A DNA stretch of 46,477 nt from SZUA-448 sp964602475 (GTDB lineage Bacteria > Bacillota > Clostridia > Lachnospirales > Lachnospiraceae): the NCBI GenBank assembly GCA_964602475.1, contig CAZRRN010000023.1:1-46477 (forward strand), read 5' to 3'. Positions 1-8,908 of this stretch are shown piece by piece; positions within the stretch are counted from its first letter, which is position 1, and every line of letters starts with the position of its first letter. Made by a program: the position numbers and the translations under genes. A model generated the notes under the pieces. It ran no database searches. It was not told where the DNA came from and saw only the letters and a program-made list of their open reading frames with translations.

Positions 1-50
1 TATATTTTACTACAAATCAAACGGAAATACTTGAATTAATCAGTGTTTCC

Positions 51-1112
51 CTAGAATAGTTTCTTTTCCAAAATAAATGGATCCTGTGCAAAATTCATTG
101 CACATTCTGCATCTATTCTTCTCTTCAAATATAAGTCATAAATTGCATCATCCATTGTCTGCATTCCAAATTTTCTGCTTGTCTGGATAATCGAATCAAT
201 CTGGTGTGTCTTAGCTTCCCGTATCATATTCTTTATAGCCGGAGTTGCATGCATTATTTCAAATGCAGCGACTCTTCCATTATTATCCTGTGTCGGAAGC
301 AGCTGCTGAGAAATAACGGATTCCAGAACAGAAGCAAGCTGAATACGAATCTGTTGCTGCTGATGCGGAGGGAATACATCAATGACACGATCAATGGTAT
401 TTGCTGCTCCTATTGTATGAAGTGTTGAAAAAACAAGATGTCCGGTCTCTGCTGCGGTAATTGCAATCGATATTGTATCCAGATCACGCATTTCTCCCAC
501 AAGAATGACATCAGGATCTTCACGAAGTGCTGCTCGTAATGCCTGTGCGTAACCACCGGTATCCAGACCGATTTCGCGTTGGTTTACAACGGATTTACGA
601 TGATTATGCAGATACTCGATTGGATCCTCAAGTGTAATAATGTGTGAATAATAATTATTGTTTATCTCATTAATCAGAGAAGCCAGCGTAGTTGATTTAC
701 CGCTTCCGGTTGGACCTGTTACCAGAACAAGCCCTCTTTTCTTCTTGGTCAGCTCAACTATCGAATCCGGCAGACCAATTTCCTTTGGTAAAGGTATCTG
801 CGTATTAACAAGACGAATTACCAATGCATAGGAGCCTCTTTGCCGAAATACATTAACCCGGTATCTTCCTACTCCCGGAATGGCGTAGGCAAAATCAGTT
901 TCGCCATGCTCTTTGAAGGTAGACAGAAATGGTTCCTTTAAGATCGGTGAAATCAGTTTTTGTGTATCATCCGGCATAAGTCTTGGATAATTCATATCAG
1001 TCAGTGTTCCGTTGATTCGTATTTTTGGCGGTACACCAACCGTAATATGCAAATCGGATGCCTTACGTTCTTTCGCTTCTTCCAGCAATGTTTCAATCGT
1101 CATCTCTGCCAT
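51..1112 (-). CDS. pilT: Type IV pilus retraction ATPase PilT
   Basis: PilT hexamers use ATP to depolymerise type IV pili at the cytoplasmic face of the inner-membrane machine, giving twitching motility or DNA uptake. The protein shows an N-terminal PAS-like region, the Walker A motif GPTGSGKST (about residues 133-141), the Asp box, the Walker B region DPDVILVGEMRD, the His box TGHLVFSTLHT, and PAIKNMIRE, a form of the PilT-specific AIRNLIRE motif. The start was set at 1112 because a G-rich ribosome binding site lies just upstream. A start at 1157 would overlap proB by 20 bases and add 15 residues not usual in the family. It follows proB by 25 bases and is probably co-transcribed. No other pilus genes are in the window. 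It ends in TAG. Confidence 0.93.
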   Translation of the reverse strand: MAEMTIETLLEEAKERKASDLHITVGVPPKIRINGTLTDMNYPRLMPDDTQKLISPILKEPFLSTFKEHGETDFAYAIPGVGRYRVNVFRQRGSYALVIRLVNTQIPLPKEIGLPDSIVELTKKKRGLVLVTGPTGSGKSTTLASLINEINNNYYSHIITLEDPIEYLHNHRKSVVNQREIGLDTGGYAQALRAALREDPDVILVGEMRDLDTISIAITAAETGHLVFSTLHTIGAANTIDRVIDVFPPHQQQQIRIQLASVLESVISQQLLPTQDNNGRVAAFEIMHATPAIKNMIREAKTHQIDSIIQTSRKFGMQTMDDAIYDLYLKRRIDAECAMNFAQDPFILEKKLF

Positions 1113-1137
1113 AGCTGCCCCCCGTTGGTCTATTAGA

Positions 1138-1935
1138 TTATTCTGCCGGTAAACCACGAAACAGTGTTCCTACCGGTCTTCCTTCCATAATGTCATAAAT
1201 TCGTTCCGGACGTTCTCCGTTTGCAATAATTACATCAATACCGCTTCCGACAGCAAGTTTTGCTGCATTTATCTTTGCTGTCATTCCACCGGTTCCTACT
1301 CCGCTTAAGGAGCCGCCTGCAACTGCTTCGATTTCATCATCAATCCGTTCAACCACAGGAATAAAACGTGCATCCGGATTCTCCTGTGGATTACTGTCAT
1401 AAAGACCTTCTATATCTGTAAGTATTATTAACAGATCCGCATTAAGGAGCTTCGCTGTTACTGCAGAAAGCATATCATTATCGCCATATACAATCTCATC
1501 AATCGCAACACTGTCATTCTCATTAATAATTGGAATAACGTGATAGGAAAGGAGTGTGTTAAAGGTGTTAACAACATTTTCTTTCAAATGCTCATTCTGT
1601 GTTACATCCTTTGTCAGAAGCATCTGTGAAACTGTATGTCCGTATTGTGCAAACATTTTGTCATATATGAACATAAGCTCACATTGTCCAACTGATGCTG
1701 CAGCCTGTTTTTCCTTCACTTCCTTTGGGCGAACCTTCATCCCAAGCTTGTTCATTCCTGCAGTAATCGCACCTGAGGTAACCAGTATCACTTCTTTACC
1801 CTGATTGCTGATGTCACTGACTACCATTGCTAGATGATCCATCCGCTGCAGATTCAATCTTCCGGAATTATGAGTCAGAGTTGAGGTTCCGACTTTAATT
1901 ACAATTCGTTTTGCATTTTTTATTTTATTCATCAT
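1138..1935 (-). CDS. proB: Glutamate 5-kinase, short form without PUA domain
   Basis: ProB phosphorylates the gamma-carboxylate of glutamate, the first step of proline synthesis. The 265-residue protein is a single amino-acid-kinase domain: it opens with KRIVIKVGTSTL, followed by LVTSGAITAG, the substrate loop NENDSVAIDEIVYGDND, and the nucleotide-binding LTDIEGLYDSNP and GTGGMTAKINAA segments. Enterobacterial ProB is about 100 residues longer because of a C-terminal PUA domain, which is absent here, as in many clostridia. An AAAGGA site lies about 6 bases before the first ATG. proA, the usual neighbour, is not adjacent; pilT follows instead. Confidence 0.95.
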   Translation of the reverse strand: MMNKIKNAKRIVIKVGTSTLTHNSGRLNLQRMDHLAMVVSDISNQGKEVILVTSGAITAGMNKLGMKVRPKEVKEKQAAASVGQCELMFIYDKMFAQYGHTVSQMLLTKDVTQNEHLKENVVNTFNTLLSYHVIPIINENDSVAIDEIVYGDNDMLSAVTAKLLNADLLIILTDIEGLYDSNPQENPDARFIPVVERIDDEIEAVAGGSLSGVGTGGMTAKINAAKLAVGSGIDVIIANGERPERIYDIMEGRPVGTLFRGLPAE

Positions 1936-1961
1936 AATTTATCCTTTGATATTATGAGTCT

Positions 1962-1990
1962 ATTTTATCGGTTTCATTTCTATTATGCAA
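1962..1990 (-). promoter_or_regulatory. Sigma-A promoter for proB-pilT
   Basis: Reading the minus strand, TTGCAT is followed by a 17-base spacer and TAAAAT, ending about 27 bases before the proB start. It is arranged back to back with the promoter of the plus-strand regulator gene. Called by eye. Confidence 0.55.
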
Positions 1991-2020
1991 GTATATATTC
2001 AATTATTTACAGGATAACTC

Positions 2021-2049
2021 TTGACTTTAATGTGTTAAAGCGTTACTAT
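2021..2049 (+). promoter_or_regulatory. Sigma-A promoter for the TrpR-like gene
   Basis: TTGACT, a 17-base spacer and TACTAT lie about 40 bases upstream of the start codon at 2088, which has a strong GGAGG site at 2077-2081. The opposing proB promoter is about 30 bases away, so one regulator could affect both. Confidence 0.6.
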
Positions 2050-2087
2050 GTCATCAAATAATTGTTACTTTAATTTGGAGGTATCCT

Positions 2088-2381
2088 ATGTACGACAGCA
2101 AATCAAAATCTCAGGAAACAGACCGTTTATATGAAAGTATTCTTTCCCTGACTACATTGGAGGAATGCTATCGTTTTTTTGATGATCTATGTACAATTGG
2201 TGAAATACGATCCTTCACTCAGCGATTTGAAGTTGCTGAAATGCTGAATAAAGGAATAACCTTTAATATTATTGCCGAAAAAACAGGAGCTTCTACTGCT
2301 ACTATTTCCCGTGTCAACCGCTGCCTGCAATACGGTGCAGATGGCTATAAAACAGTACTCGGCAATAAATCAACATCGTAA
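2088..2381 (+). CDS. YerC/YecD-family TrpR-like DNA-binding protein
   Basis: This 97-residue helical protein belongs to the TrpR-like YerC/YecD family of small DNA-binding proteins. The helix-turn-helix is visible as EVAEMLNKGITFNIIAEKTG followed by ASTATISRVNRCL, preceded by the family's IGEIRSFTQR segment. The target is unknown. Bacillus YerC is not tryptophan-responsive in any established way, so no trp function is assigned. It is the only plus-strand gene in the window. Its last 37 bases overlap, tail to tail, the 3' end of the radical SAM gene. Confidence 0.88.
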   Translation: MYDSKSKSQETDRLYESILSLTTLEECYRFFDDLCTIGEIRSFTQRFEVAEMLNKGITFNIIAEKTGASTATISRVNRCLQYGADGYKTVLGNKSTS

Positions 2382-4093
2382 AGCTCTACTTCTGCATTCT
2401 GGTTGATGGCGGAACGCCTTTCATAGTAAAATACTGCAGCACAGCTTCGATTAATTGGTATTCCGTATCTGGCAGTACTCGGAACATCAATATCAAAGTA
2501 TTCAATGTGGTTTTCTTTCTTATAATCAAGCTTACACAAAGTATCATTTTCTTCAGCTATCGTTTTAAGCCACTTAGTTTCTTTTTCGTTAACAGCGAAT
2601 TCCGGTCTGGCTTTCATACGTTCTCTTGAATAGCAGTCAAAAGTTGCCAGCTGTTTGACAATTCTTTCTCTTTCTGCAGATCTTAATTCATCACATTTCA
2701 TCAGGACATTGATTAATACTATATACCGTGCCAGTCTTGATGACTGTTCTCCTGAACAAAAGGATGTACAATACTCCTCCGATATCTTTTTGTAAAGCTC
2801 ATAGGGTGAATTGAAAAAATGTTCCGCATACAACAGTTCCTGAACAAACTGTCCACTGTTATAATAAATCTCTACCATATCTTCAATGTGTTTCAACTCC
2901 TGTAGTTCCTGATAGGAAATAGCATCCGTTTTTAATACTTCAAACGGCGGATACTCTCGGTATTCAATTCCATACTTAGATGCTTCTTCTGACATCTGTG
3001 TATTTCCAAGCACCTTCAGAAATCCAAGCTGTAGCTGACTGGGTTTCAACCGATATACCTGATTAAATGAATTGCAAAAGCTGTTCCATGTTTCGTTCGG
3101 CAGTCCTGCAATCAGATCAAGATGAATATGAATTGTTCCAAGTGAAACAAGACGTTCAATGTTCTTATATAGCATTTCCATGTCGCTTGTTCTGTTGATT
3201 ATATGAAGCACAGACGGGTTGGTTGTCTGTACACCTATTTCAAGCTGCACTGCCCCAGGACGAAATTGTTTCAGCAAATTATATTCTTCATCTGTTAATA
3301 AATCCCCGGCAATCTCAAAATGTACATTCGTCACTCCGTTGTCATTTTCAAGAAGAAAAGATAAAATATCACAGGTTCTTATAGGGTTGCAGTTAAATGT
3401 CCGGTCAACAAATTTCACCTGTCTGACCTGCTTTGAAAGAAACAGCTGCAATTCCGACTTTACCTTTTCAATAGACTTATACCGTACTCCTGTTTCATTA
3501 GAAGATAGGCAGTAGCTGCACCGAAACGGACAGCCGCGTGAGGATTCATAATAAAGTATCTTATTTTTTAGATTATTAAGCAATTCATCCTCATATGGAA
3601 ATACTAAAGAATCCATATTTATTTGCGGTCTTGGCTCTGTAGTTATAACAGCTGTTGATCCGTTTTTATTTTCACAGTATATAAGCCCGGCTATTTTTTC
3701 AATAGCAAATCCATTATGCTCAGCCAACTCTTTTAATGTCTCTTCCCCTTCTCCATTCATGATTCCTTCAAGCTCTGGGTATTTGTTCAAAAGACGTATG
3801 GAAGACGCCTCTGCTTCCGGACCTCCTAACCATATCTTACAATCCGGAAGGAGTTTCTTGCATTCGCGAAGCAGTTTTTCAATTATCTCGATATTCCAAA
3901 GGTAACAGGAAAAAGCCAAAAGATCAGGTTTTTTATTATATATACAATCAAGCATATCGTCAATTCTCTGATTGATTGTAAACTCAAGAACACTGATTTG
4001 CTCACGAAAAAATCCCGCAGAGGCTCTAAGTGAATACACTGCAGGATTTGTATGTATAAATTTTGTGTTTACAGCTGTCAATACTATCTGCAT
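2345..4093 (-). CDS. B12-binding domain radical SAM protein (DUF4080-type)
   Basis: The N-terminal ~140 residues resemble a cobalamin-binding Rossmann domain (VLTAVNTKFIHTNPAVYSLR, then PDLLAFSCYLWN and IWLGGPEA). The radical SAM domain carries the cluster motif CxxxCxxC at C188, C192 and C195 (RGCPFRCSYC). The C-terminal ~200 residues match my recollection of the DUF4080 arrangement. Family members are predicted radical enzymes, often methyltransferases; the substrate is unknown. It starts 6 bases after the GH113 stop codon, so it is probably translated from the same mRNA as the mannanase. Its end overlaps the convergent TrpR-like gene. Confidence 0.85.
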   Translation of the reverse strand: MQIVLTAVNTKFIHTNPAVYSLRASAGFFREQISVLEFTINQRIDDMLDCIYNKKPDLLAFSCYLWNIEIIEKLLRECKKLLPDCKIWLGGPEAEASSIRLLNKYPELEGIMNGEGEETLKELAEHNGFAIEKIAGLIYCENKNGSTAVITTEPRPQINMDSLVFPYEDELLNNLKNKILYYESSRGCPFRCSYCLSSNETGVRYKSIEKVKSELQLFLSKQVRQVKFVDRTFNCNPIRTCDILSFLLENDNGVTNVHFEIAGDLLTDEEYNLLKQFRPGAVQLEIGVQTTNPSVLHIINRTSDMEMLYKNIERLVSLGTIHIHLDLIAGLPNETWNSFCNSFNQVYRLKPSQLQLGFLKVLGNTQMSEEASKYGIEYREYPPFEVLKTDAISYQELQELKHIEDMVEIYYNSGQFVQELLYAEHFFNSPYELYKKISEEYCTSFCSGEQSSRLARYIVLINVLMKCDELRSAERERIVKQLATFDCYSRERMKARPEFAVNEKETKWLKTIAEENDTLCKLDYKKENHIEYFDIDVPSTARYGIPINRSCAAVFYYERRSAINQNAEVELYDVDLLPSTVL

Positions 4094-4099
4094 CTTGGT

Positions 4100-5068
4100 T
4101 TACTCATTTCTGTACCAGTGTTTCAGTACCTCTTCTGCTTTTTTAAGATGAATATCAAAACCGGTATTTGCAGCTGCTTCTTCTTTTGTCCTATAAATAA
4201 TTGTACTCCAGTCCCACCAGAATACTCCTGCAAACCAGTTTACTTCATGAAATACCTGCAGGCAGGAATCATAAAAATCAGCCTGTTCTTCTTCGCTCAC
4301 CGGAAGTTCCTTGTGCATAAAGTCCCACGGCATGGCAGCGCACCCTAATGCACTTCTGCAGCCGATTTCCATAAATATCATTTTCTTATTAAAGTGTTCA
4401 CAGATTGGACGAAGCTTTACAGCAACCTTTCTCCACTCTTCCACCATATGATTCCCGGTGTCGCCCGGGCATCGATTAATGGGATAATATGCAGATGTAC
4501 CAATAAAATCAACTGCATCCCACCAGTCAATCATTTTTTCTCTTCCATGATTTGTATTATAGACAAGAGGTCCGTGATATACCGTTCGAATCATGGTAAT
4601 CAGTTTCCGCCAGTAGTCAGATTTCCTTTCCGTTCCGCTCAGCTCACAGCCAATACACAGCATTTCACAGCCGGTGTCTTCTGCAAGCTGTGCATAGTGC
4701 AGCATAAAGGCAGAATAGCTTTCAAACCACATAGTCCAGTAATGATTCTTATCTGAAAAATCATCATCAGGAAAATCAATTCTGGCGCGCCAGATACCGT
4801 CACGACAGTTTATCATAGGCTTCAGACATATTTTCACACCTCGTATGTGGGCATGTTGAATAACTTCTGCAAGCTCTCTGTCCGGAATATTATATCTAAA
4901 ATCAAATTTAATCTCGGTTGAATGATAAGTATCCTGTGTAATGGCAAATGCAAGTGTCATCCAGTTAATCCCTGTCAAAAAAAGCTGTTCCCTTGAATAA
5001 ACCGCTTCCTGCGAACGAAGTTCTCCTCTTTTCCCGCCATATCCATAGGTATATCCTTTTATATCCAT
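4100..5068 (-). CDS. GH113 family glycoside hydrolase, probable intracellular beta-mannanase
   Basis: GH113 enzymes are retaining endo-beta-1,4-mannanases with a TIM-barrel fold. The protein has no signal peptide, so it should act on imported manno-oligosaccharides in the cytoplasm. The two expected catalytic glutamates are visible: E142 in CIGCELSGTE (acid/base) and E234 in FMEIGCRS (nucleophile). WDAVDFIGTSAYYP and GVFWWDW also fit clan GH-A barrels. The start at 5068 was chosen because GAGG lies 7 bases upstream; an in-frame ATG at 5089 has no good site. A terminator separates it from the upstream LacI gene, so it may have its own promoter or depend on readthrough. Confidence 0.85.
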   Translation of the reverse strand: MDIKGYTYGYGGKRGELRSQEAVYSREQLFLTGINWMTLAFAITQDTYHSTEIKFDFRYNIPDRELAEVIQHAHIRGVKICLKPMINCRDGIWRARIDFPDDDFSDKNHYWTMWFESYSAFMLHYAQLAEDTGCEMLCIGCELSGTERKSDYWRKLITMIRTVYHGPLVYNTNHGREKMIDWWDAVDFIGTSAYYPINRCPGDTGNHMVEEWRKVAVKLRPICEHFNKKMIFMEIGCRSALGCAAMPWDFMHKELPVSEEEQADFYDSCLQVFHEVNWFAGVFWWDWSTIIYRTKEEAAANTGFDIHLKKAEEVLKHWYRNE

Positions 5069-5137
5069 ATTAACCTCATTTCTACGCATTTTTTTCGCAT
5101 AACAGATTTTGTGGTTTTTCTTTTCGATTTATTATGC

Positions 5138-5174
5138 AAAAACACCGCAATCACGATTATACATGATTGCGGTG
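5138..5174 (-). terminator. Rho-independent terminator after the LacI-type gene
   Basis: On the minus strand, a perfect 11-base stem (CACCGCAATCA / TGATTGCGGTG, 10-base loop) is followed by TTTTT, starting 12 bases after the LacI stop codon. Confidence 0.85.
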
Positions 5175-5186
5175 AAAATGTAAATA

Positions 5187-6209
5187 TCAGCTATTTACTT
5201 TAACGCTCTCTTTTTCAATCAGATGCCCCTCAACAATTCGAAGTCCCTTCTTATAAGCCTCTCCTGAAATCTTTTTGAAAAGCGTTGTAATTGAGATCCG
5301 TGCCATTTCTCTGACATCAACCTCATAGGTTGTAATTCCGATATCAATCAGATTCGGTGATAAATAATTATCAAAACCGACAATTGAAATATCTTCAGGA
5401 ACCCTTAATCCTCGTTCTCTAACCAGCTTAAGTACTTCAATTGCTGTCATATCGCAATTACATACAAAGGCTGTCGGAAGATCTTTTGGAAGTGTAAAGC
5501 TCCCTTTTGTCTTTGTAATACCGCTCATCCGGTCACGATCATTTATCACCCTGTCCTCGCGAGGCTTTATCCCCTGTTCAATCAAAGCCTTCAGGTATCC
5601 GAGATAACGGTCCGTAATACTCTCCGTTGCAAGCAGGGTTCCAACATAAGCAATATCATTGTGTCCATGTTCCAGTAAATAGTTTGTGAGTAAATAAGTC
5701 CCGTAAAATCCATCTGATATCACAGAATCGGTACAAACATCAGAATCATAAAAATCCAGAAAAATAAATGGCAACTTCATTTGATTTCTCAGTACAGAGG
5801 TATAAGAATTACCGGGTTGTCCAATGACGACTAATCCATCAACCTTACTTTCGGTTACCAGCTTTGGCAGCTGATGGGTATTTTCCATTTCACTGCTGAT
5901 TACTTCAAGCAGTGTGAAACAACCCTTTTGAATTGCGCTGTTGGTTACCTCCTGATACATTTTCCAATAGAAAGAATCATAGTCCAGATAACGTTCAGAA
6001 ATAATAACTCCGATATTATAGCTGCGTTCAGATGATCTCAAAGCCGAAAGCGGCTTATAGCCCATCTCGTCAGCAAGTGCTTTTATCTTTATTCTCAGTT
6101 CTTCGCTCACTCCGGACTGATCCGACAAAGCCTTTGAAACCGTAACGGTACTGACTTCAAGTGCTTTCGCTATATCTGCCATTTTTACGGCTTTCATTTT
6201 CTTTGCCAT
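5187..6209 (-). CDS. LacI-family transcriptional regulator
   Basis: This 340-residue protein has the LacI helix-turn-helix at its N-terminus (KMADIAKALEVSTVTVSKAL, about residues 9-28) and the hinge DEMGYKP, followed by a periplasmic-binding-protein-like effector domain. Typical effector-domain segments are visible (GLVVIGQPG, TAFVCNCDMTAIEVL, SIVGFDNY). It lies 25 bases downstream of the GH130 gene and ends in a strong terminator, so it is the last gene of the long mannan transcript. It probably represses that locus and responds to a manno-oligosaccharide or related sugar. This is inferred from position only. Confidence 0.95.
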   Translation of the reverse strand: MAKKMKAVKMADIAKALEVSTVTVSKALSDQSGVSEELRIKIKALADEMGYKPLSALRSSERSYNIGVIISERYLDYDSFYWKMYQEVTNSAIQKGCFTLLEVISSEMENTHQLPKLVTESKVDGLVVIGQPGNSYTSVLRNQMKLPFIFLDFYDSDVCTDSVISDGFYGTYLLTNYLLEHGHNDIAYVGTLLATESITDRYLGYLKALIEQGIKPREDRVINDRDRMSGITKTKGSFTLPKDLPTAFVCNCDMTAIEVLKLVRERGLRVPEDISIVGFDNYLSPNLIDIGITTYEVDVREMARISITTLFKKISGEAYKKGLRIVEGHLIEKESVKVNS

Positions 6210-6234
6210 CTCACCCTGTCCACCTTACTCGAAT

Positions 6235-7257
6235 TTATCTCTTTCCAATTTCTGTATCATTTCCGTTTACTACGCTATGTTTTTTTATATAATCAACAAT
6301 TTCATCAAATTGTGTAAAGGCAAGTCCAACATAACTGTCGGATGCGCCATAATATAATGCAATCTTTCCGCTTTCCGGATCATGAATCGTTGCACACGGG
6401 AATACTACATTCGGAACAAATCCTCTTTCCTCATACCATTCCTCCGGAGTAAGAAGGAAGGTTTCGCAACGATATTTTACAATTGAAGGATTCTCAAGAT
6501 CAAGAATTGCTCCTCCGATACTGTAAACAAAACCATTACAGGTTCCGCTTACCCCATGATAGAATAACAGCCAGCCCTCAGATGTTTCAATCGGAGCAGC
6601 TCCTCCGCCGATTTTGACAGATTCCCACCATTCATTTCCACGACTCATGACATGTCTGTGTTTCCCCCAATATACCAAATCAGGGCTTTCACTGATAAAA
6701 ATATCTCCGAACGGTGTATGTCCGCTGTCACTCGGGCGGCTCAGTAACACATAATTTCCATTGATTCTTCTTGGGAATAAAACAGCATTTCTGTTATACG
6801 GCAGGAAAGGGTTTTCAAGACGGACAAAATGCTTAAAGTCCGTGGTCTTAGCCATACCGATTGCCGCTCCGTAAAAATCCTGACACCAGATAATATAATA
6901 CGTATCTTCAACTTTTACAAGTCTTGGATCATATGCATAATGCGGCATAAACGGATTACCGTCTTCATCTACAAACGGAATTCGATTTTTGTCAAAATCC
7001 CAGTGGATTGCATCTTTACTTCTTCCAAGATAGATATAAGGAATACCGTTTGTCTGTTCTCCACGAAATACACCGATAAACTCACCTTCATATGGCATTA
7101 CCGCACTGTTGAAAATTCTCGCTACACCTTCAATCGGATTTCTTCCAATAATCGGATTCTCACGATATCTCCAAATTGGTGCGCCAACAATTTTTTCGGG
7201 ACGCTCCTGCCATGGAACATTCGGTACCTTCGGTGCTATCATTTTAATCTCACCCAT
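6235..7257 (-). CDS. GH130 family beta-mannoside phosphorylase
   Basis: GH130 enzymes phosphorolyse beta-1,4-mannosides to mannose 1-phosphate. The 340-residue protein is a five-bladed propeller type with NPIIGRNPIEGVARIFNSAV near the start, the conserved YAYDPRL segment (D110, likely the general acid of the family), WWESVKIGGGAAPI, and YGASDSYVGLAF near the end. No signal peptide is present, so it is cytoplasmic. The overall pattern fits the manno-oligosaccharide phosphorylase branch rather than the mannosyl-glucose branch, but I cannot settle this by eye. The locus lacks the mannobiose 2-epimerase that would partner the latter. A GAGGAAG site supports the start. Confidence 0.9.
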   Translation of the reverse strand: MGEIKMIAPKVPNVPWQERPEKIVGAPIWRYRENPIIGRNPIEGVARIFNSAVMPYEGEFIGVFRGEQTNGIPYIYLGRSKDAIHWDFDKNRIPFVDEDGNPFMPHYAYDPRLVKVEDTYYIIWCQDFYGAAIGMAKTTDFKHFVRLENPFLPYNRNAVLFPRRINGNYVLLSRPSDSGHTPFGDIFISESPDLVYWGKHRHVMSRGNEWWESVKIGGGAAPIETSEGWLLFYHGVSGTCNGFVYSIGGAILDLENPSIVKYRCETFLLTPEEWYEERGFVPNVVFPCATIHDPESGKIALYYGASDSYVGLAFTQFDEIVDYIKKHSVVNGNDTEIGKR

Positions 7258-7300
7258 GAATTACTTCCTCATTTTCTTTCGGTTCATAATAACCGGAACC

Positions 7301-7332
7301 TGTTCCCGAAGCGGATATCCGCTTCGGGAACA
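7301..7332. repeat. 32-nt perfect palindrome between binding-protein and GH130 genes
   Basis: TGTTCCCGAAGCGGAT is followed directly by its exact reverse complement. No T-run follows on either strand, so it is not a typical intrinsic terminator. In mRNA it would form a 16-base-pair stem (less the tight turn), which could protect the upstream binding-protein message or limit expression of the enzymes downstream. A DNA-binding site is also possible. Confidence 0.8.
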
Positions 7333-7372
7333 AAAAGTTCCGACACAATTAATTAATTAACTGCTTATCTAA

Positions 7373-8884
7373 TCAATAGTATGCATCAAGTGCATCCTGT
7401 ACCTGCTGCTTATAGGTCTCCTGGAACTGAGCAGGAGTAACTTCACCCTTCATCAGAGACATGAAATCATAACTGATACCAACACTGTTCCAGATATCAA
7501 AGATGGCATGTTCTCCACAATCCTTCATAACATTAAAGTTCAGTTCCTGTAGATCTGTTGTAGCTGCAGTAACCTTATACCACCAGTTCAGGGTAGTCTT
7601 ATCGTCACGAATTGATGTATCTCCGTCGTACCAGTTCCACATATCATTGATTACATTAAATACTGTCTCAGGATCTTCAACCCCTGCCGGGATGATATAG
7701 AACTCACCGGAAGAAAGGTTCTTTCCAGCATTCGTTGTTTCATCTCCGGACGGTCCAACCGGCCAGCGAACATATGCAATATCAAACGGTAAGGTATATC
7801 CAAGGGATCCATCATAATCATAATCCTTATTGCCTGCTGAAATCCATGCAGCAATCGGGAAGAATCCGATATTACCCTGATTATACTGGTTTCTCATACT
7901 ATCAGAAGGAGATCCTTCATAATCATAAGGATAGCATACATTGTAGGTATTATACATGTCAAACATTAGCTGAAGTGCTTCTCCAACTGCAGTAGAGGTA
8001 AGTCCTTCTGTTTTTCCGACTGCAATCACTCCGCCATTGCTCATCATTAGCTGCTCAAAGGTTTCTACCTGATAACCGCAATAGCCGTACTGATCAATCT
8101 GTCCGTCACCATCGGTATCATCGGTCAGAGTCTGGCAGTATTCAATAAACTTATCCCAGGTCCATTCACCACGTGCATACAGGTCTCTCGGATCTTCCAG
8201 ATTATAATCCTCTAACATCTGAATATTGAATGCAAGGGGATAGGTTGCTTCTACAGATTTCTGTGCTTCCTGACGATAGAAAATACATGCTTTTCCGTCA
8301 CCAAGATCAAGAAAGCTCGCATTCGACTGAGTTGTAAAGATATCACTGTCAGCCGGAAGTACTGTCTTAAGATCAAGTGCAAGACCATTCATCTGAGCCG
8401 GAACTGCCATACCGGTATCAACAAGGTAAACATCACAGTCAGGTGTTCCTGCAAGTACAGAAGTATTGATGGATTCTGTAACTCCTGCATAGGTCAGGTT
8501 ATTCCAGAAGAACTTTACGCCGTAACGCTGCTCAATTGTATCAACGTTTGCAAGCTTTAATGCTGCAATTTTACGGCTGTTGGCCTTTTGAACAAGAGTA
8601 TCAGCGCTGTCTCCGTCTTTATCGAGAGAGGCTGCTTCATAAGAAGGATCGTCTTCAACGACGCTCTGAGAGCTGTCATAGTACTGTACCCACCAGGTAC
8701 CAATTGTAATATCTTTTGTTCTTTTTGTTGCTGTTGTTACAGCTTGTGTAGGTGCCGGCGTTGATGTAGCACCTGTTTCAGACGGGGTCGGTGTCGGATC
8801 TGCTGTGTTGTTTCCGCATGCAACCATTCCAGCTGTCATTGCCAGGCAAAGCAATACTGCAAGAAGTGCTTTTAATCTTTTCAT
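7373..8884 (-). CDS. Sugar ABC transporter substrate-binding lipoprotein
   Basis: This is a Family-1-type extracellular solute-binding protein (503 residues) that captures oligosaccharides for the permeases encoded upstream in the operon. It has a lipoprotein signal with the acceptor at C23 (GMVAC), a Thr/Pro-rich linker to about residue 50, and the binding domain beyond. A DTDGDGQIDQYG segment looks like a calcium-binding loop, and GEWTWDKF is shared with the xylan-locus binding protein. The start at 8884 has GGAGG seven bases upstream; the ATG at 8896 lies in that site and is not used. A perfect palindrome follows the gene. The ligand is inferred as a mannan fragment from the neighbours. 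Confidence 0.9.
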   Translation of the reverse strand: MKRLKALLAVLLCLAMTAGMVACGNNTADPTPTPSETGATSTPAPTQAVTTATKRTKDITIGTWWVQYYDSSQSVVEDDPSYEAASLDKDGDSADTLVQKANSRKIAALKLANVDTIEQRYGVKFFWNNLTYAGVTESINTSVLAGTPDCDVYLVDTGMAVPAQMNGLALDLKTVLPADSDIFTTQSNASFLDLGDGKACIFYRQEAQKSVEATYPLAFNIQMLEDYNLEDPRDLYARGEWTWDKFIEYCQTLTDDTDGDGQIDQYGYCGYQVETFEQLMMSNGGVIAVGKTEGLTSTAVGEALQLMFDMYNTYNVCYPYDYEGSPSDSMRNQYNQGNIGFFPIAAWISAGNKDYDYDGSLGYTLPFDIAYVRWPVGPSGDETTNAGKNLSSGEFYIIPAGVEDPETVFNVINDMWNWYDGDTSIRDDKTTLNWWYKVTAATTDLQELNFNVMKDCGEHAIFDIWNSVGISYDFMSLMKGEVTPAQFQETYKQQVQDALDAYY

Positions 8885-8908
8885 ATTTCCCTCCATTTAA
8901 TATTTTAA

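Noticed and set aside
4052..4348. Plus-strand frames opposite the glycosidase and permease genes
   Set aside because: All lie antisense to well-supported genes, have no ribosome binding sites and no recognisable protein features.
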